Source: Betaproteobacteria bacterium UBA6904 (GTDB lineage: Bacteria; Pseudomonadota; Gammaproteobacteria; Burkholderiales; SG8-39). From it: a DNA stretch of 10,297 nt. The notes under the pieces are model-generated. The model was not told where the DNA came from. It searched no databases and saw only the letters and a list, made by a program, of their open reading frames with translations. Positions 1 to 6,638 of the stretch are shown here, in pieces; within the stretch, counting starts at the first letter, position 1, and each line of letters begins with the position of its first letter. The stretch is from the NCBI GenBank assembly GCA_002451175.1, contig DKBI01000116.1, forward strand, positions 2,502 to 12,798, read 5' to 3'. Made by a program: the position numbers and the translations under genes.

Positions 1-174
1 GTCCATGCGCGCGCGCCGGACATCGACCTCTACATGCTTTCGAATTTCAGCAGCGAACCGTATCGCCGGCTCGCGGAGCGCCTCGGCGCGCGCGACTTCT
101 TCGACAAGAGCCACGACATCCAGCGCGTGCGCGACGTGCTCGCCGCCCGCGCCGCACGGCAACCTTTGCACTGA
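1..174 (+). CDS. response regulator receiver domain, 3' end only
   Basis: The reading frame is open from the first base of the window and stops at TGA 172-174, giving 57 residues of a C-terminus. The visible part fits the second half of a CheY-like receiver domain. A beta-4 strand ends in LSNFSS, where a Ser/Thr switch residue is expected. It is followed by an alpha-4 segment, then beta-5 with FFDKS, which carries the invariant lysine, and a final helix (DIQRVRDVLAAR). The protein ends soon after this helix, so no output domain follows the receiver. It may be a single-domain regulator or have its receiver at the C-terminus. The phosphoacceptor Asp lies outside the window. The stop is 19 bases before the fnr start on the same strand, so co-transcription is likely. 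The partner kinase and target are unknown. Confidence 0.75.
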   Translation, partial: VHARAPDIDLYMLSNFSSEPYRRLAERLGARDFFDKSHDIQRVRDVLAARAARQPLH

Positions 175-193
175 ACCTGGGAGACCCGCAACC

Positions 194-958
194 ATGCCAA
201 CCGCCACCGTCACGCGCATCGCACCCCGCACGTCGGTCATGTCGGCGCAATCCGCGCTGCGCAAATTCGAAGTCACGTGCTCGGGCTGCAACCTGCGCGA
301 GATGTGCCTGCCGAAGGACCTGGACGCGGAAGCCATGCGGCGCGTCGAGCAGCTGGTGTACGCGCGCCGCAGGGTCAAGCGCGGCGACGCGCTGTTTCAC
401 GCCGGCGACGACTTCGGCGCCGTGTACGCGATTCGCAGCGGCTTTCTCAAGACCACCGTACTCAACGACGACGGGCGCGAACAGGTCACCGGATTCCACA
501 TGCCGGGCGAGCTTCTCGGCCTGGACGGCATCGGCACCGGGCATTACAACGGCAACGCGGTCGCCCTCGAGGACGCGGAGCTGTGCGTGCTGCCCTTCTC
601 GCTGGTCGAGGAACTCGGGCGCGAGATTCCCGTGATGCAGCGCCATCTGCATGGCGTGCTGTCCCGCGAGATCGTGCGCGACCACGGCGTCATGATGCTG
701 CTCGGTTCGATGCGCGCCGAGGAACGCCTCGCCGCCTTCCTCCTGAACCTGTCCAAGCGTTTCACGCATCGCGGCTACTCGCCGTCCGACTTCCACCTGC
801 GCATGACGCGCGAGGAGATCGGCAGCTATCTCGGCCTCAAGCTGGAAACCGTGTCCCGGCTGTTCTCGCGCTTCCAGGACGACCGCCTCATCGAGGTCCA
901 GCAGAAGCACGTGCGCATCATCAACATCGAAGGCCTGGAGGCCGTGCTGGGCGACTGA
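194..958 (+). CDS. fnr: Fnr-type oxygen-sensing transcription regulator (Crp/Fnr family)
   Basis: This 254-residue cytoplasmic DNA-binding protein should switch genes on or off when oxygen is low, through an oxygen-labile [4Fe-4S] cluster. The N-terminal motif has Cys29, Cys32 and Cys38, and the fourth ligand is Cys131. The spacing matches E. coli Fnr (Cys20, 23, 29 and 122). A cyclic-nucleotide-binding-like beta-roll covers about residues 45-150, followed by a dimerisation helix rich in Met and Leu. The helix-turn-helix lies at about 204-228, with Glu218, Ser221 and Arg222 in the recognition helix, the set that reads TTGAT half-sites. The ATG at 194 is chosen because GGGAGA at 179-184 lies 9 bases upstream. 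An internal ATG (Met16) is a weaker alternative. The frame stays open upstream only because it overlaps the preceding receiver gene. It could equally be named anr. The family assignment is very secure. Confidence 0.95.
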   Translation: MPTATVTRIAPRTSVMSAQSALRKFEVTCSGCNLREMCLPKDLDAEAMRRVEQLVYARRRVKRGDALFHAGDDFGAVYAIRSGFLKTTVLNDDGREQVTGFHMPGELLGLDGIGTGHYNGNAVALEDAELCVLPFSLVEELGREIPVMQRHLHGVLSREIVRDHGVMMLLGSMRAEERLAAFLLNLSKRFTHRGYSPSDFHLRMTREEIGSYLGLKLETVSRLFSRFQDDRLIEVQQKHVRIINIEGLEAVLGD

Positions 959-968
959 AGCGTTCGGC

Positions 969-986
969 GCGCGCCGTGCGGCGCGC
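969..986 (+). terminator. possible GC hairpin after fnr
   Basis: GCGCGCC at 969-975 and GGCGCGC at 980-986 form a perfect 7-bp stem around a 4-base loop, starting 10 bases after the fnr stop. Only two T residues follow, so it is not a classical intrinsic terminator. It may weakly attenuate transcription or protect the 3' end of the fnr mRNA. In DNA this GC-rich, such stems also arise by chance. Confidence 0.3.
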
Positions 987-1000
987 TTGACGTGCATCAC
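987..1000 (+). promoter_or_regulatory. candidate FNR box before the cation ATPase gene
   Basis: The sequence TTGAC-GTGC-ATCAC matches the FNR/Anr consensus TTGAT-N4-ATCAA at 8 of 10 defined positions with correct spacing. It lies in the only sizeable non-coding gap of the window, immediately after a short hairpin and 33 bases before the ATPase ATG. Its centre (993.5) is about 31 bases upstream of the centre of a possible -10 element at 1022-1027, as expected for a class II activator site near -41.5. A gene for the cognate regulator lies just upstream. Binding is inferred, not shown. Confidence 0.55.
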
Positions 1001-1021
1001 GAGTCCCGCCTGCCGGCCGGG

Positions 1022-1027
1022 CAAGAT
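1022..1027 (+). promoter_or_regulatory. possible -10 element of the ATPase promoter
   Basis: CAAGAT matches TATAAT at positions 2, 5 and 6, which include the two most conserved positions (2 and 6). It is proposed mainly because its distance from the FNR box fits a class II FNR-activated promoter. Transcription would then begin at about 1034-1035, on the ATPase start codon. The match on its own is weak. Confidence 0.3.
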
Positions 1028-1033
1028 GGCCGC

Positions 1034-3841
1034 ATGAGCGCGCACTGGCCTGCGTCGGACGCGCATGCGCTGCCGGTCGCCGAAGTCCTCGCTCGCCTGA
1101 GGTGCGACGCGGCGCGCGGCCTGAGCGCCGCCGAGGCGCGCGAGCGGCTTGCGCGCTACGGACCGAATGCCCTGCCCGCCCCCGCGCCCACGCCCGGCTG
1201 GCGAAAATTCCTCGCCCAGCTCGAAAACCCGCTGGTCCTGCTGCTGCTCGCGGCGGTCGCCGTCTCGCTGGTCGTCTGGTGGGTCGAGGGCGCGCAGGGG
1301 GCCCCCTACGAAGCGCTGGCCATCCTCGCCATCGTCGTCGCCAACGCCGTGCTCGGCTTCGTGCAGGAGGCGCGCGCGGGAGCCGCGATCGCCGCCCTCG
1401 CCCGCATGTCCGCTGCCGCCGCGGTGGTGCTGCGCGACGCGGCGCCGGTCACCGTCCCGGCCGCGGAGCTGGTGCCCGGCGACCTCCTGATTCTCGAGGA
1501 GGGGGCGACGATTCCCGCGGACGCCCGCGTGCTCGAGTCGATTTCGCTGTCCACGGCCGAGGCGGCGCTCACCGGCGAGAGCACGCCGGTCGCCAAGGAT
1601 CCGCAACCGGTCCCGGTCGAGGCGGCGCTTGGCGACCGTTCGAGCATGCTGTTCTCCGGAACCGCGGTCACCTATGGCCACGGTCGTGCGATCGTGACGG
1701 CCACCGGGACGCAAACCGAAGTCGGCCGCATCGCGGGGCTGCTGCACGCCACGCAGGCGGAATCGACGCCGCTGCAGATCCAGCTCGACCGCCTCGGCAA
1801 GCTGCTCGGCGTGTGCGTCATCGCCATCGCCGTCGTCGTGGGCGCCACCATCCTCGGCCTGCAGCGCGACTTCTCGCTCGCCGCGCTCACCGGCGTGCTG
1901 ATCTACACCGTGGCGCTCGCCGTCTCCGCAGTCCCCGAGGGACTCGCCGCCGTCACCACCGTCGTGCTCTCGCTCGGCATGCAGCGCATGGCGCGCCGCA
2001 ACGCCATCGTGCGCAAGCTTTCCGCAGTCGAGACGCTCGGCTCGACGACGGTGATCTGCAGCGACAAGACCGGAACGCTGACGCGCAACGAGATGACGGT
2101 GCGCGCCGTCGTCACGCCGTCGGGCCGCGCCACGTTGACGGGCACCGGCTACGAGCCGGTCGGCGCGCTGCTCGTCGGCGGCCAGCCGCTCGCCTCCGGC
2201 CCGCAGCGCACCGAGGTCGAGCGCACGCTGGCCGTCGGCTTTCTGGCCAACAACGCCACGCTCACGCAGCGCGATGGACGCTGGACCGTGCTTGGCGATC
2301 CGACCGAAGGCGCGTTGAAAGCCGCCGCGCTCAAGATCGGTCTGGTCGCGGGCGCACTCGGCGCGCGCTTCGGCCGCACCGGCGAGATCCCGTTCTCCTC
2401 GGAACGCAAGATGATGAGCACCGCGCACGCCGATGCGCGGCACGGCATGCAGGACGTGCTGTTCACGAAGGGCGCGCCCGACGTGCTGCTCGCGCGCTGC
2501 GAGCGCGTGCGCGTGGGCGACGAGGAAGCGCCGCTCGATGGCGCGCGACGCGCCTCGATCCTCGCCACGATCGACGGGCTCGCCGGCGAGGCGCTGCGGC
2601 TCATCGGGTTCGCCTACCGGCGCCTGCCGCACGCCGCGGGACGGCCGCTGGCGGAGGTGGCCGAGCAGGAACTGATCTGGCTCGGCGTCGTCGGCATGAT
2701 CGATCCCCCGCGGCCCCAGGCGGTCGAGGCGGTCGGCGTGGCGCAGGCCGCGCAGGTCCGCGTCATCATGATCACCGGAGATCACCCGGCGGCGGCCGGC
2801 GCGATTGCCCGCGAAATCGGCATCGCGGGCGCCGCGGGACGCATCGTGACCGGCGCGGAGCTTGCGCGGATGACGCCGGAGGCGCTCGCCGCCGTGGTGC
2901 GCGAGGCCTCGGTGTACGCGCGCGTGTCGCCCGAGCACAAGCTCGCGATCGTGCGCGCCCTCAAGGCGCACGGCGAAATCGTCGCCATGACCGGCGACGG
3001 CGTGAACGACGCGCCGGCGCTGCGCGCGGCGGACATCGGCATCGCGATGGGCATCACCGGCACGGACGTCTCGAAGGAAGCCGCCGACATGATCCTCGCG
3101 GACGACAACTTCGCCACCATCGTCGCGGCGATCGAGGAAGGCCGCTCGATCTACGCCAACATCCGCAAATTCCTGCGCTACCTGCTCGCGACGAACCTCG
3201 GCGAGGTGTTCGTCATGTTCTTCGGCGTGGTGCTGGCGGGCGCGCTCGGCGTCGCGGCGGCCCCCGGCGAGGCGCTCGTGCTGCCGCTGCTCGCGACCAT
3301 GATCCTCTGGGTGAATCTCGTCACGGATTCCGCGCCGGCGCTCGCGCTCGGCGTCGACCCGGCCGACCCCGGTCTGATGCGCGCCCCCCCGCGGGACGCC
3401 TCCGAGGGCCCGATCACGCGGTCCATGTGGGCGCAAATCGCGGTCGTCGCGCTGACCACCGGCGTTGCCACGCTGCTCGTGCTCGACGCGGGCCTTCCGG
3501 GCGGGCTGATCGAGGGGCACGCGGACATCGACCACGCGCGCACGATGGCGTTCCACACGCTCGTGTTGGCACAACTCTTCGCGGTGGTCGGCGTGCGCAG
3601 CGAATCTGCGAGCGCGGCGCACGGCCTGTTTGCCAACGCCTGGATCTGGGCTTCCATCGCGCTCGCGCTGGCGCTGCAGGCGTGCGTGCTCTACGTGCCT
3701 GCGCTGCAGCGCGGATTCGGCACCGCGGCACTGGGTGTGGACGACTGGCTGGTGTGCACGCTAGCGGCTTCGACGGTCCTCGTGGGGCTCGAACTCGTCA
3801 AGGCGGCGCGCCGCTGGCGGGCGGGTTCAGGCGCCGCGTGA
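1034..3841 (+). CDS. P2-type cation-transporting ATPase, Ca2+-pump-like
   Basis: This 935-residue membrane pump should export a cation at the expense of ATP. An N-terminal cation-ATPase domain (about 8-70) precedes helices M1-M2. The A domain carries TGES at 180-183. M4 has PEGL (301-304). The phosphorylation motif DKTGTLT begins at Asp344. The nucleotide domain has KGAP at 479, and the hinge motif TGDGVNDAP begins at 653. Ion-site residues resemble SERCA: Glu302 in M4, Asn721 and Glu724 in M5, and Asn761, Thr764 and Asp765 in M6. The M8 glutamate of SERCA site I seems absent, since the corresponding helix reads LVLAQLF. This suggests Ca2+, although Mn2+, Na+ or another ion is possible. The ATG at 1034 was chosen over an in-frame GTG at 992, which lies inside the FNR box. 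No clear ribosome binding site precedes 1034. A CPx motif and heavy-metal-binding domain are lacking, so this is not CcoI. Confidence 0.9.
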   Translation: MSAHWPASDAHALPVAEVLARLRCDAARGLSAAEARERLARYGPNALPAPAPTPGWRKFLAQLENPLVLLLLAAVAVSLVVWWVEGAQGAPYEALAILAIVVANAVLGFVQEARAGAAIAALARMSAAAAVVLRDAAPVTVPAAELVPGDLLILEEGATIPADARVLESISLSTAEAALTGESTPVAKDPQPVPVEAALGDRSSMLFSGTAVTYGHGRAIVTATGTQTEVGRIAGLLHATQAESTPLQIQLDRLGKLLGVCVIAIAVVVGATILGLQRDFSLAALTGVLIYTVALAVSAVPEGLAAVTTVVLSLGMQRMARRNAIVRKLSAVETLGSTTVICSDKTGTLTRNEMTVRAVVTPSGRATLTGTGYEPVGALLVGGQPLASGPQRTEVERTLAVGFLANNATLTQRDGRWTVLGDPTEGALKAAALKIGLVAGALGARFGRTGEIPFSSERKMMSTAHADARHGMQDVLFTKGAPDVLLARCERVRVGDEEAPLDGARRASILATIDGLAGEALRLIGFAYRRLPHAAGRPLAEVAEQELIWLGVVGMIDPPRPQAVEAVGVAQAAQVRVIMITGDHPAAAGAIAREIGIAGAAGRIVTGAELARMTPEALAAVVREASVYARVSPEHKLAIVRALKAHGEIVAMTGDGVNDAPALRAADIGIAMGITGTDVSKEAADMILADDNFATIVAAIEEGRSIYANIRKFLRYLLATNLGEVFVMFFGVVLAGALGVAAAPGEALVLPLLATMILWVNLVTDSAPALALGVDPADPGLMRAPPRDASEGPITRSMWAQIAVVALTTGVATLLVLDAGLPGGLIEGHADIDHARTMAFHTLVLAQLFAVVGVRSESASAAHGLFANAWIWASIALALALQACVLYVPALQRGFGTAALGVDDWLVCTLAASTVLVGLELVKAARRWRAGSGAA

Positions 3842-4264
3842 GTGGGATGCGTCCCAGAACCGCTCCATGGCGATGTACAGGTAGGCGGCCGACCAGCCGA
3901 TCAGCAGCAGGCCATTGAGCGCCTCGGCCCCGGCCAGAAGCCGCATCGGTCCGCTCGGCACCACGTCGCCGAATCCGACCGACGTATAGGTCTCTGCGGA
4001 GAAATACAGGTAGGTCGCGACCGAAACATCGGCGCCCGCGATCCGGCCGAGCCCGAGCCATTCGCTCAGGGCATAGCAGGCGAAGCCATACAGCAGGATC
4101 TCCAGGACGTGCGCGACGAACGCGGCAAACATCGCCGCGAGCACCTTGGCGCGAGGCCGGATGCGCACGCGGGGCAGGCTGTACGTCACGAGGCGCAGCA
4201 CCTCGTAATGCAGAAACGTCGTCAGGACGACGAGCAGGATGCAGGTGATGGCGACGATCGTCAT
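3827..4264 (-). CDS. small K+-channel-like membrane protein (Ion_trans_2 type)
   Basis: This 145-residue inner-membrane protein has three hydrophobic segments at about 2-19, 42-66 and 110-132. The last two flank a pore loop carrying TSVGFGD at 94-100, a variant of the K+ selectivity filter TVGYGD. An arginine-rich stretch (RVRIRPRAK, 32-40) between the first and second helices probably lies in the cytoplasm. It has no visible RCK/TrkA-N regulatory domain, so gating is unclear. A tetramer would be expected from the family. The ATG at 4264 is the first good start after the preceding gene. The ribosome binding site is weak (GGAT about 8 bases upstream). It is the last gene of the minus-strand run, 49 bases after the RNase-like gene, and its 3' end overlaps the convergent ATPase gene by 15 bases. 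Ion selectivity for K+ is inferred from the filter. Confidence 0.8.
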   Translation of the reverse strand: MTIVAITCILLVVLTTFLHYEVLRLVTYSLPRVRIRPRAKVLAAMFAAFVAHVLEILLYGFACYALSEWLGLGRIAGADVSVATYLYFSAETYTSVGFGDVVPSGPMRLLAGAEALNGLLLIGWSAAYLYIAMERFWDASHSRGA

Positions 4265-4313
4265 GGGCAGGATCCGGTCGATGTGCGGCGCATCGGCACG
4301 CGCGCCCGCACGG

Positions 4314-5660
4314 TCACGGTCTCGCGCCGGGCGCGCCCGCGCCTCCGGCGAGCGAGACCGTCTGATTCCACTCCGGGACGGCCGCCGCCCAGCCGAAGCG
4401 CCGGACGATGTCGTCGCGCAACGCGTGCGCGGCGAGCGGCTCGCCGTGGACGATGAAGCACTGCCGCGGCGCGCGGCGGAATCCCGACAGCCAGCCCAGC
4501 AGCGCGTCGCGGTCGGCATGCGCGGAAAGACCGCCGATCGTGAAGATCTTGGCCCGCACCGGGTACGGCTCGCCGAACAGGCGCACCGTCTTCGCGCCGT
4601 CCACGATGCGCCGCCCGAGCGTCCCCGCGGCCTGGAAACCGACGAATACGATCGCGCACTCCGGGCGCGCCAGGTTGTACTTCAGGTGATACTTGATCCG
4701 CCCGCCCTCGCACATCCCGCTCGCGGAAAGAATCACCGCGCCCGAGCGGATCCGGTTGATGCGCATCGAATCCTCGAGGCGCTCGCTGAATTGAACGCCT
4801 TCGAGTGCGGGCAGTTCCGCGCGGGCGGCGTGGCGCAGGGTGATGCGGGTCGCGGCGAGCGCCATCGGCGAATCGACGTAGACGTCCATGGGCGGCACGC
4901 GCTGCTGCCGGCGCAGTTCGCCGATGTAATACAGGATCTCCTGGGTCCGGCCTACCGCAAAGGCCGGGATCACGACGTTGCCGCGCCGGCTGCGCAGCGT
5001 GTCGGTGAGCGCGTAGGCGAATTCGTCGAGCGTCTGCACGAGGCTCTTGTGGTTGCGGTTGCCGTACGTGGACTCGACCAGCAGGACGTCGGCGTCGGCA
5101 ATGCGCTCCGGATCCTGCACGATCGGTCGGTCCGGCTGGCCGAGATCGCCCGAGAACACGAGCTTGCGGCCGCCCGCCCAGATCTCCAGGATGGCGGAGC
5201 CGAGAATGTGGCCGGCATCGCGATAGATGCAGCGCACGCTCGCATGCGGCTGCAGCGGCTCGCCATAGTCGGTCGCGACCAGACGCTCCAGGCACTGCTG
5301 CGCCTGCGCCACGGTATACAGCGGCACGCCGCCCTCGCGTTCGGCCTCGCGCTCCTGCAGGTGCGCGGCGTCCGGCAGCATCACGCCGAGCAGTTCGATG
5401 GTCGCGGGCGTCGCATAGATCGGCCCCCCGAATCCCTGCGCGACGAGCCGCGGCAGCAGCCCCGAGTGGTCCACGTGGGCGTGCGAGAGCAGCACGAAAT
5501 CGATCTCCCGCGGCTTGAACGCAAACCGGGCATTGCGCCGCCGGGCGGCACGGCCCCCCTGGAACATCCCGCAGTCGATCAGGAAGCGGATCTTGCCCGT
5601 GTCGACGAGGTAACACGAGCCGGTCACCTCCCCGGCCGCGCCGAGGAAGCTGAGTTTCAC
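4314..5660 (-). CDS. MBL-fold beta-CASP protein, putative RNA-processing nuclease (YSH1/CPSF-like)
   Basis: This 448-residue cytoplasmic protein belongs to the metallo-beta-lactamase/beta-CASP group, whose characterised members cleave or trim RNA with two zinc ions. Visible motifs are His60-x-His62-x-Asp64-His65, His151 (DAGH), and Asp172 (SGD). The beta-CASP motifs A, B and C are at Glu196 (LLVESTYGNR), His381 (SAHAD) and His405 (VHGE). SASGMCEGGR at 312-321 is typical of the RNA-specificity region. All metal ligands are present, so it should be active. No KH or other extra RNA-binding domain is seen. The start is GTG at 5660, which overlaps the cytochrome stop as GTGA. No clear Shine-Dalgarno precedes it, so translational coupling is likely. 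A longer frame upstream only overlaps the cytochrome gene. Its location inside an oxidase operon suggests low-oxygen expression. The RNA target is unknown. Confidence 0.87.
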   Translation of the reverse strand: MKLSFLGAAGEVTGSCYLVDTGKIRFLIDCGMFQGGRAARRRNARFAFKPREIDFVLLSHAHVDHSGLLPRLVAQGFGGPIYATPATIELLGVMLPDAAHLQEREAEREGGVPLYTVAQAQQCLERLVATDYGEPLQPHASVRCIYRDAGHILGSAILEIWAGGRKLVFSGDLGQPDRPIVQDPERIADADVLLVESTYGNRNHKSLVQTLDEFAYALTDTLRSRRGNVVIPAFAVGRTQEILYYIGELRRQQRVPPMDVYVDSPMALAATRITLRHAARAELPALEGVQFSERLEDSMRINRIRSGAVILSASGMCEGGRIKYHLKYNLARPECAIVFVGFQAAGTLGRRIVDGAKTVRLFGEPYPVRAKIFTIGGLSAHADRDALLGWLSGFRRAPRQCFIVHGEPLAAHALRDDIVRRFGWAAAVPEWNQTVSLAGGAGAPGARP

Positions 5661-5947
5661 CGCGGGAACCGGTAGTGCGTCTCGTTGAGGTAGGCGGCGA
5701 TGTCGTCGAGGTCCTCGAGGGTGAACGGCCGCTGCTGGACCTGAGCGGCCCACCGCGCCACCTCGACGCGCAATTCCGCCTGCGATTTCACGGTCGAGCG
5801 GCTGCGCTCGCGCTGGTGCACGCGCTCGTAGTGGCAGCCGCCGCACTGGGTCTCATAGACGCGCTGGCCACGCGCCGCGTCCTGCGCTGCGGCCGCCAGG
5901 GCGACGGCGGCGGCGAGCGCCGCGAGAGGCCATTGCCCGCGCCTCAT
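5657..5947 (-). CDS. small periplasmic c-type cytochrome without a methionine ligand
   Basis: This 96-residue protein starts with a signal peptide: Arg2-Arg3, an Ala/Leu-rich core to about residue 21, and a likely cleavage after AAAA. One haem-binding motif, CGGCH, lies at 35-39. The mature chain has no methionine at all, so the usual Met axial ligand of class I cytochromes cannot form. His44 and His91 are the only other histidines and are candidate ligands, or the haem may be five-coordinate. The C-terminal segment (DIAAYLNETHYRFP) resembles a small cytochrome family I recall from proteobacteria, though I cannot verify this. The ATG at 5947 has a strong GGGAGGT at 5954-5960, and it overlaps the stop of the upstream gene as ATGA. 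It probably carries electrons or senses redox state in the periplasm near the cbb3 oxidase. The partner is unknown. Confidence 0.85.
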   Translation of the reverse strand: MRRGQWPLAALAAAVALAAAAQDAARGQRVYETQCGGCHYERVHQRERSRSTVKSQAELRVEVARWAAQVQQRPFTLEDLDDIAAYLNETHYRFPR

Positions 5948-6174
5948 CGGTTGACCTCCCGGGGGCTGCGCTGCAGAAAGCAGGTGAGGGCGCTCGACGC
6001 CGCGGCGAACGCCCAGCAGAGAAAGAACCCGATGGAGTACACCGCGTGCCGGCTCAGGCTCACGGGCTCACCGAAGAGGTAGAGTTCCCTCGGGTCGAAA
6101 ACGGTGAAGAACACCACCTCGCCGATCCCGCCGACGATGAACGACGGCCACAGGATCCAGATCGCTGTCTTCAT
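5944..6174 (-). CDS. unrecognised 76-residue two-helix membrane protein
   Basis: I do not recognise a named family. The protein has two hydrophobic helices, about 4-26 and 44-66. A polar loop between them holds FDPRELYLFGEPVSLSRH, and a short basic tail ends it. Cys53 and Cys65 lie in or near helix 2, Glu19 is within helix 1, and Trp7 and Trp54 are in helices 1 and 2. A good ribosome binding site (GAGGGAAGG at 6178-6186) precedes the ATG. Both ends are tied to neighbours by ATGA overlaps: the start with the ccoH stop and the stop with the cytochrome start. This makes it a real, co-translated gene. The position between ccoH and a c-type cytochrome suggests a role in oxidase assembly or electron delivery. 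Its size and two-helix form recall small accessory subunits, but no sequence identity supports that. Confidence 0.8.
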   Translation of the reverse strand: MKTAIWILWPSFIVGGIGEVVFFTVFDPRELYLFGEPVSLSRHAVYSIGFFLCWAFAAASSALTCFLQRSPREVNR

Positions 6175-6638
6175 AGGCCTTCCCTCACGATCTTCCATTC
6201 GCCGCGCGGATCCTCGAGAATCAACCGCCAGCGCCCCGGCGCCAGCGCGCTCAGCTCGGCTTCGTACACGCCCTGCCCTGCGGGTGCCAGCCGCACGCGC
6301 TGGTCCATGCCCGGCCGCGTCGCGTGCACCAGCTGCACGAACAGCGCCTCGGGGGCCGCGCCCTGCAATTGCACGCGCAGCCGGCCCGGCGGCTGCGAGA
6401 CGCGCGCGGTGATGCCGCGCTCCTCGGCGCGCTGCTGCCGCTTGAGATCCTGATTGATCGCCAGCCCGCGCTTGTAATAGTCGTCCGCCACCAGGCCGTC
6501 GGCGCTCGCCACCGCGAGCCAGATCGTGGCGGCGCCCGCCACGATGACGGCTGCAGGCCCCGCCATCAGGATCCACGGCCAGGGTTCCCGGTACCACGGC
6601 CTGGCGCCCGGCGGCGCCGCGTCTCTCGTGGCGCTCAT
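6171..6638 (-). CDS. ccoH: FixH/CcoH cbb3 oxidase assembly protein
   Basis: This 155-residue single-span membrane protein should help assemble or stabilise the cbb3 oxidase. The transmembrane helix lies at about 22-44, preceded by a short cytoplasmic leader containing PWYREPWPW. Directly after the helix comes the FixH signature DDYYKRGLAIN at 52-62. The rest is a periplasmic beta-rich domain ending in a strand with GRWRLILEDPRGEW, which is typical of the family. Length is close to normal. The ATG at 6638 overlaps the ccoG stop as ATGA, and no clear Shine-Dalgarno is present, so translation is probably coupled to ccoG. The stop overlaps the next gene in the same way. In many relatives ccoI and ccoS follow here. 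They do not in this window. Confidence 0.92.
   Translation of the reverse strand: MSATRDAAPPGARPWYREPWPWILMAGPAAVIVAGAATIWLAVASADGLVADDYYKRGLAINQDLKRQQRAEERGITARVSQPPGRLRVQLQGAAPEALFVQLVHATRPGMDQRVRLAPAGQGVYEAELSALAPGRWRLILEDPRGEWKIVREGL

Noticed and set aside
992..1033. GTG at 992 as the ATPase start
   Set aside because: It lies inside the candidate FNR box, has no ribosome binding site, and would add 14 residues that do not look like part of the family.
47..3622. A 1,191-codon open frame on the minus strand across fnr and the ATPase gene
   Set aside because: It is antisense to two strongly supported genes. Its translation is dominated by Arg, His, Ala, Gly and Asp, with no domain, as expected from GC-rich codon bias.
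3803..3837. Inverted repeat GCGGCGC/GCGCCGC near the ATPase 3' end as a bidirectional terminator
   Set aside because: The stem is only 7 bp with a 21-base loop, lies within coding sequence, and has no T tract on either side. It is likely chance in GC-rich DNA.
1034..3841. The ATPase as the copper pump CcoI, because it lies near cco genes
   Set aside because: It has no CPx motif or N-terminal metal-binding CxxC domain, and carries PEGL in M4, which is the P2-type signature. It is also on the opposite strand.
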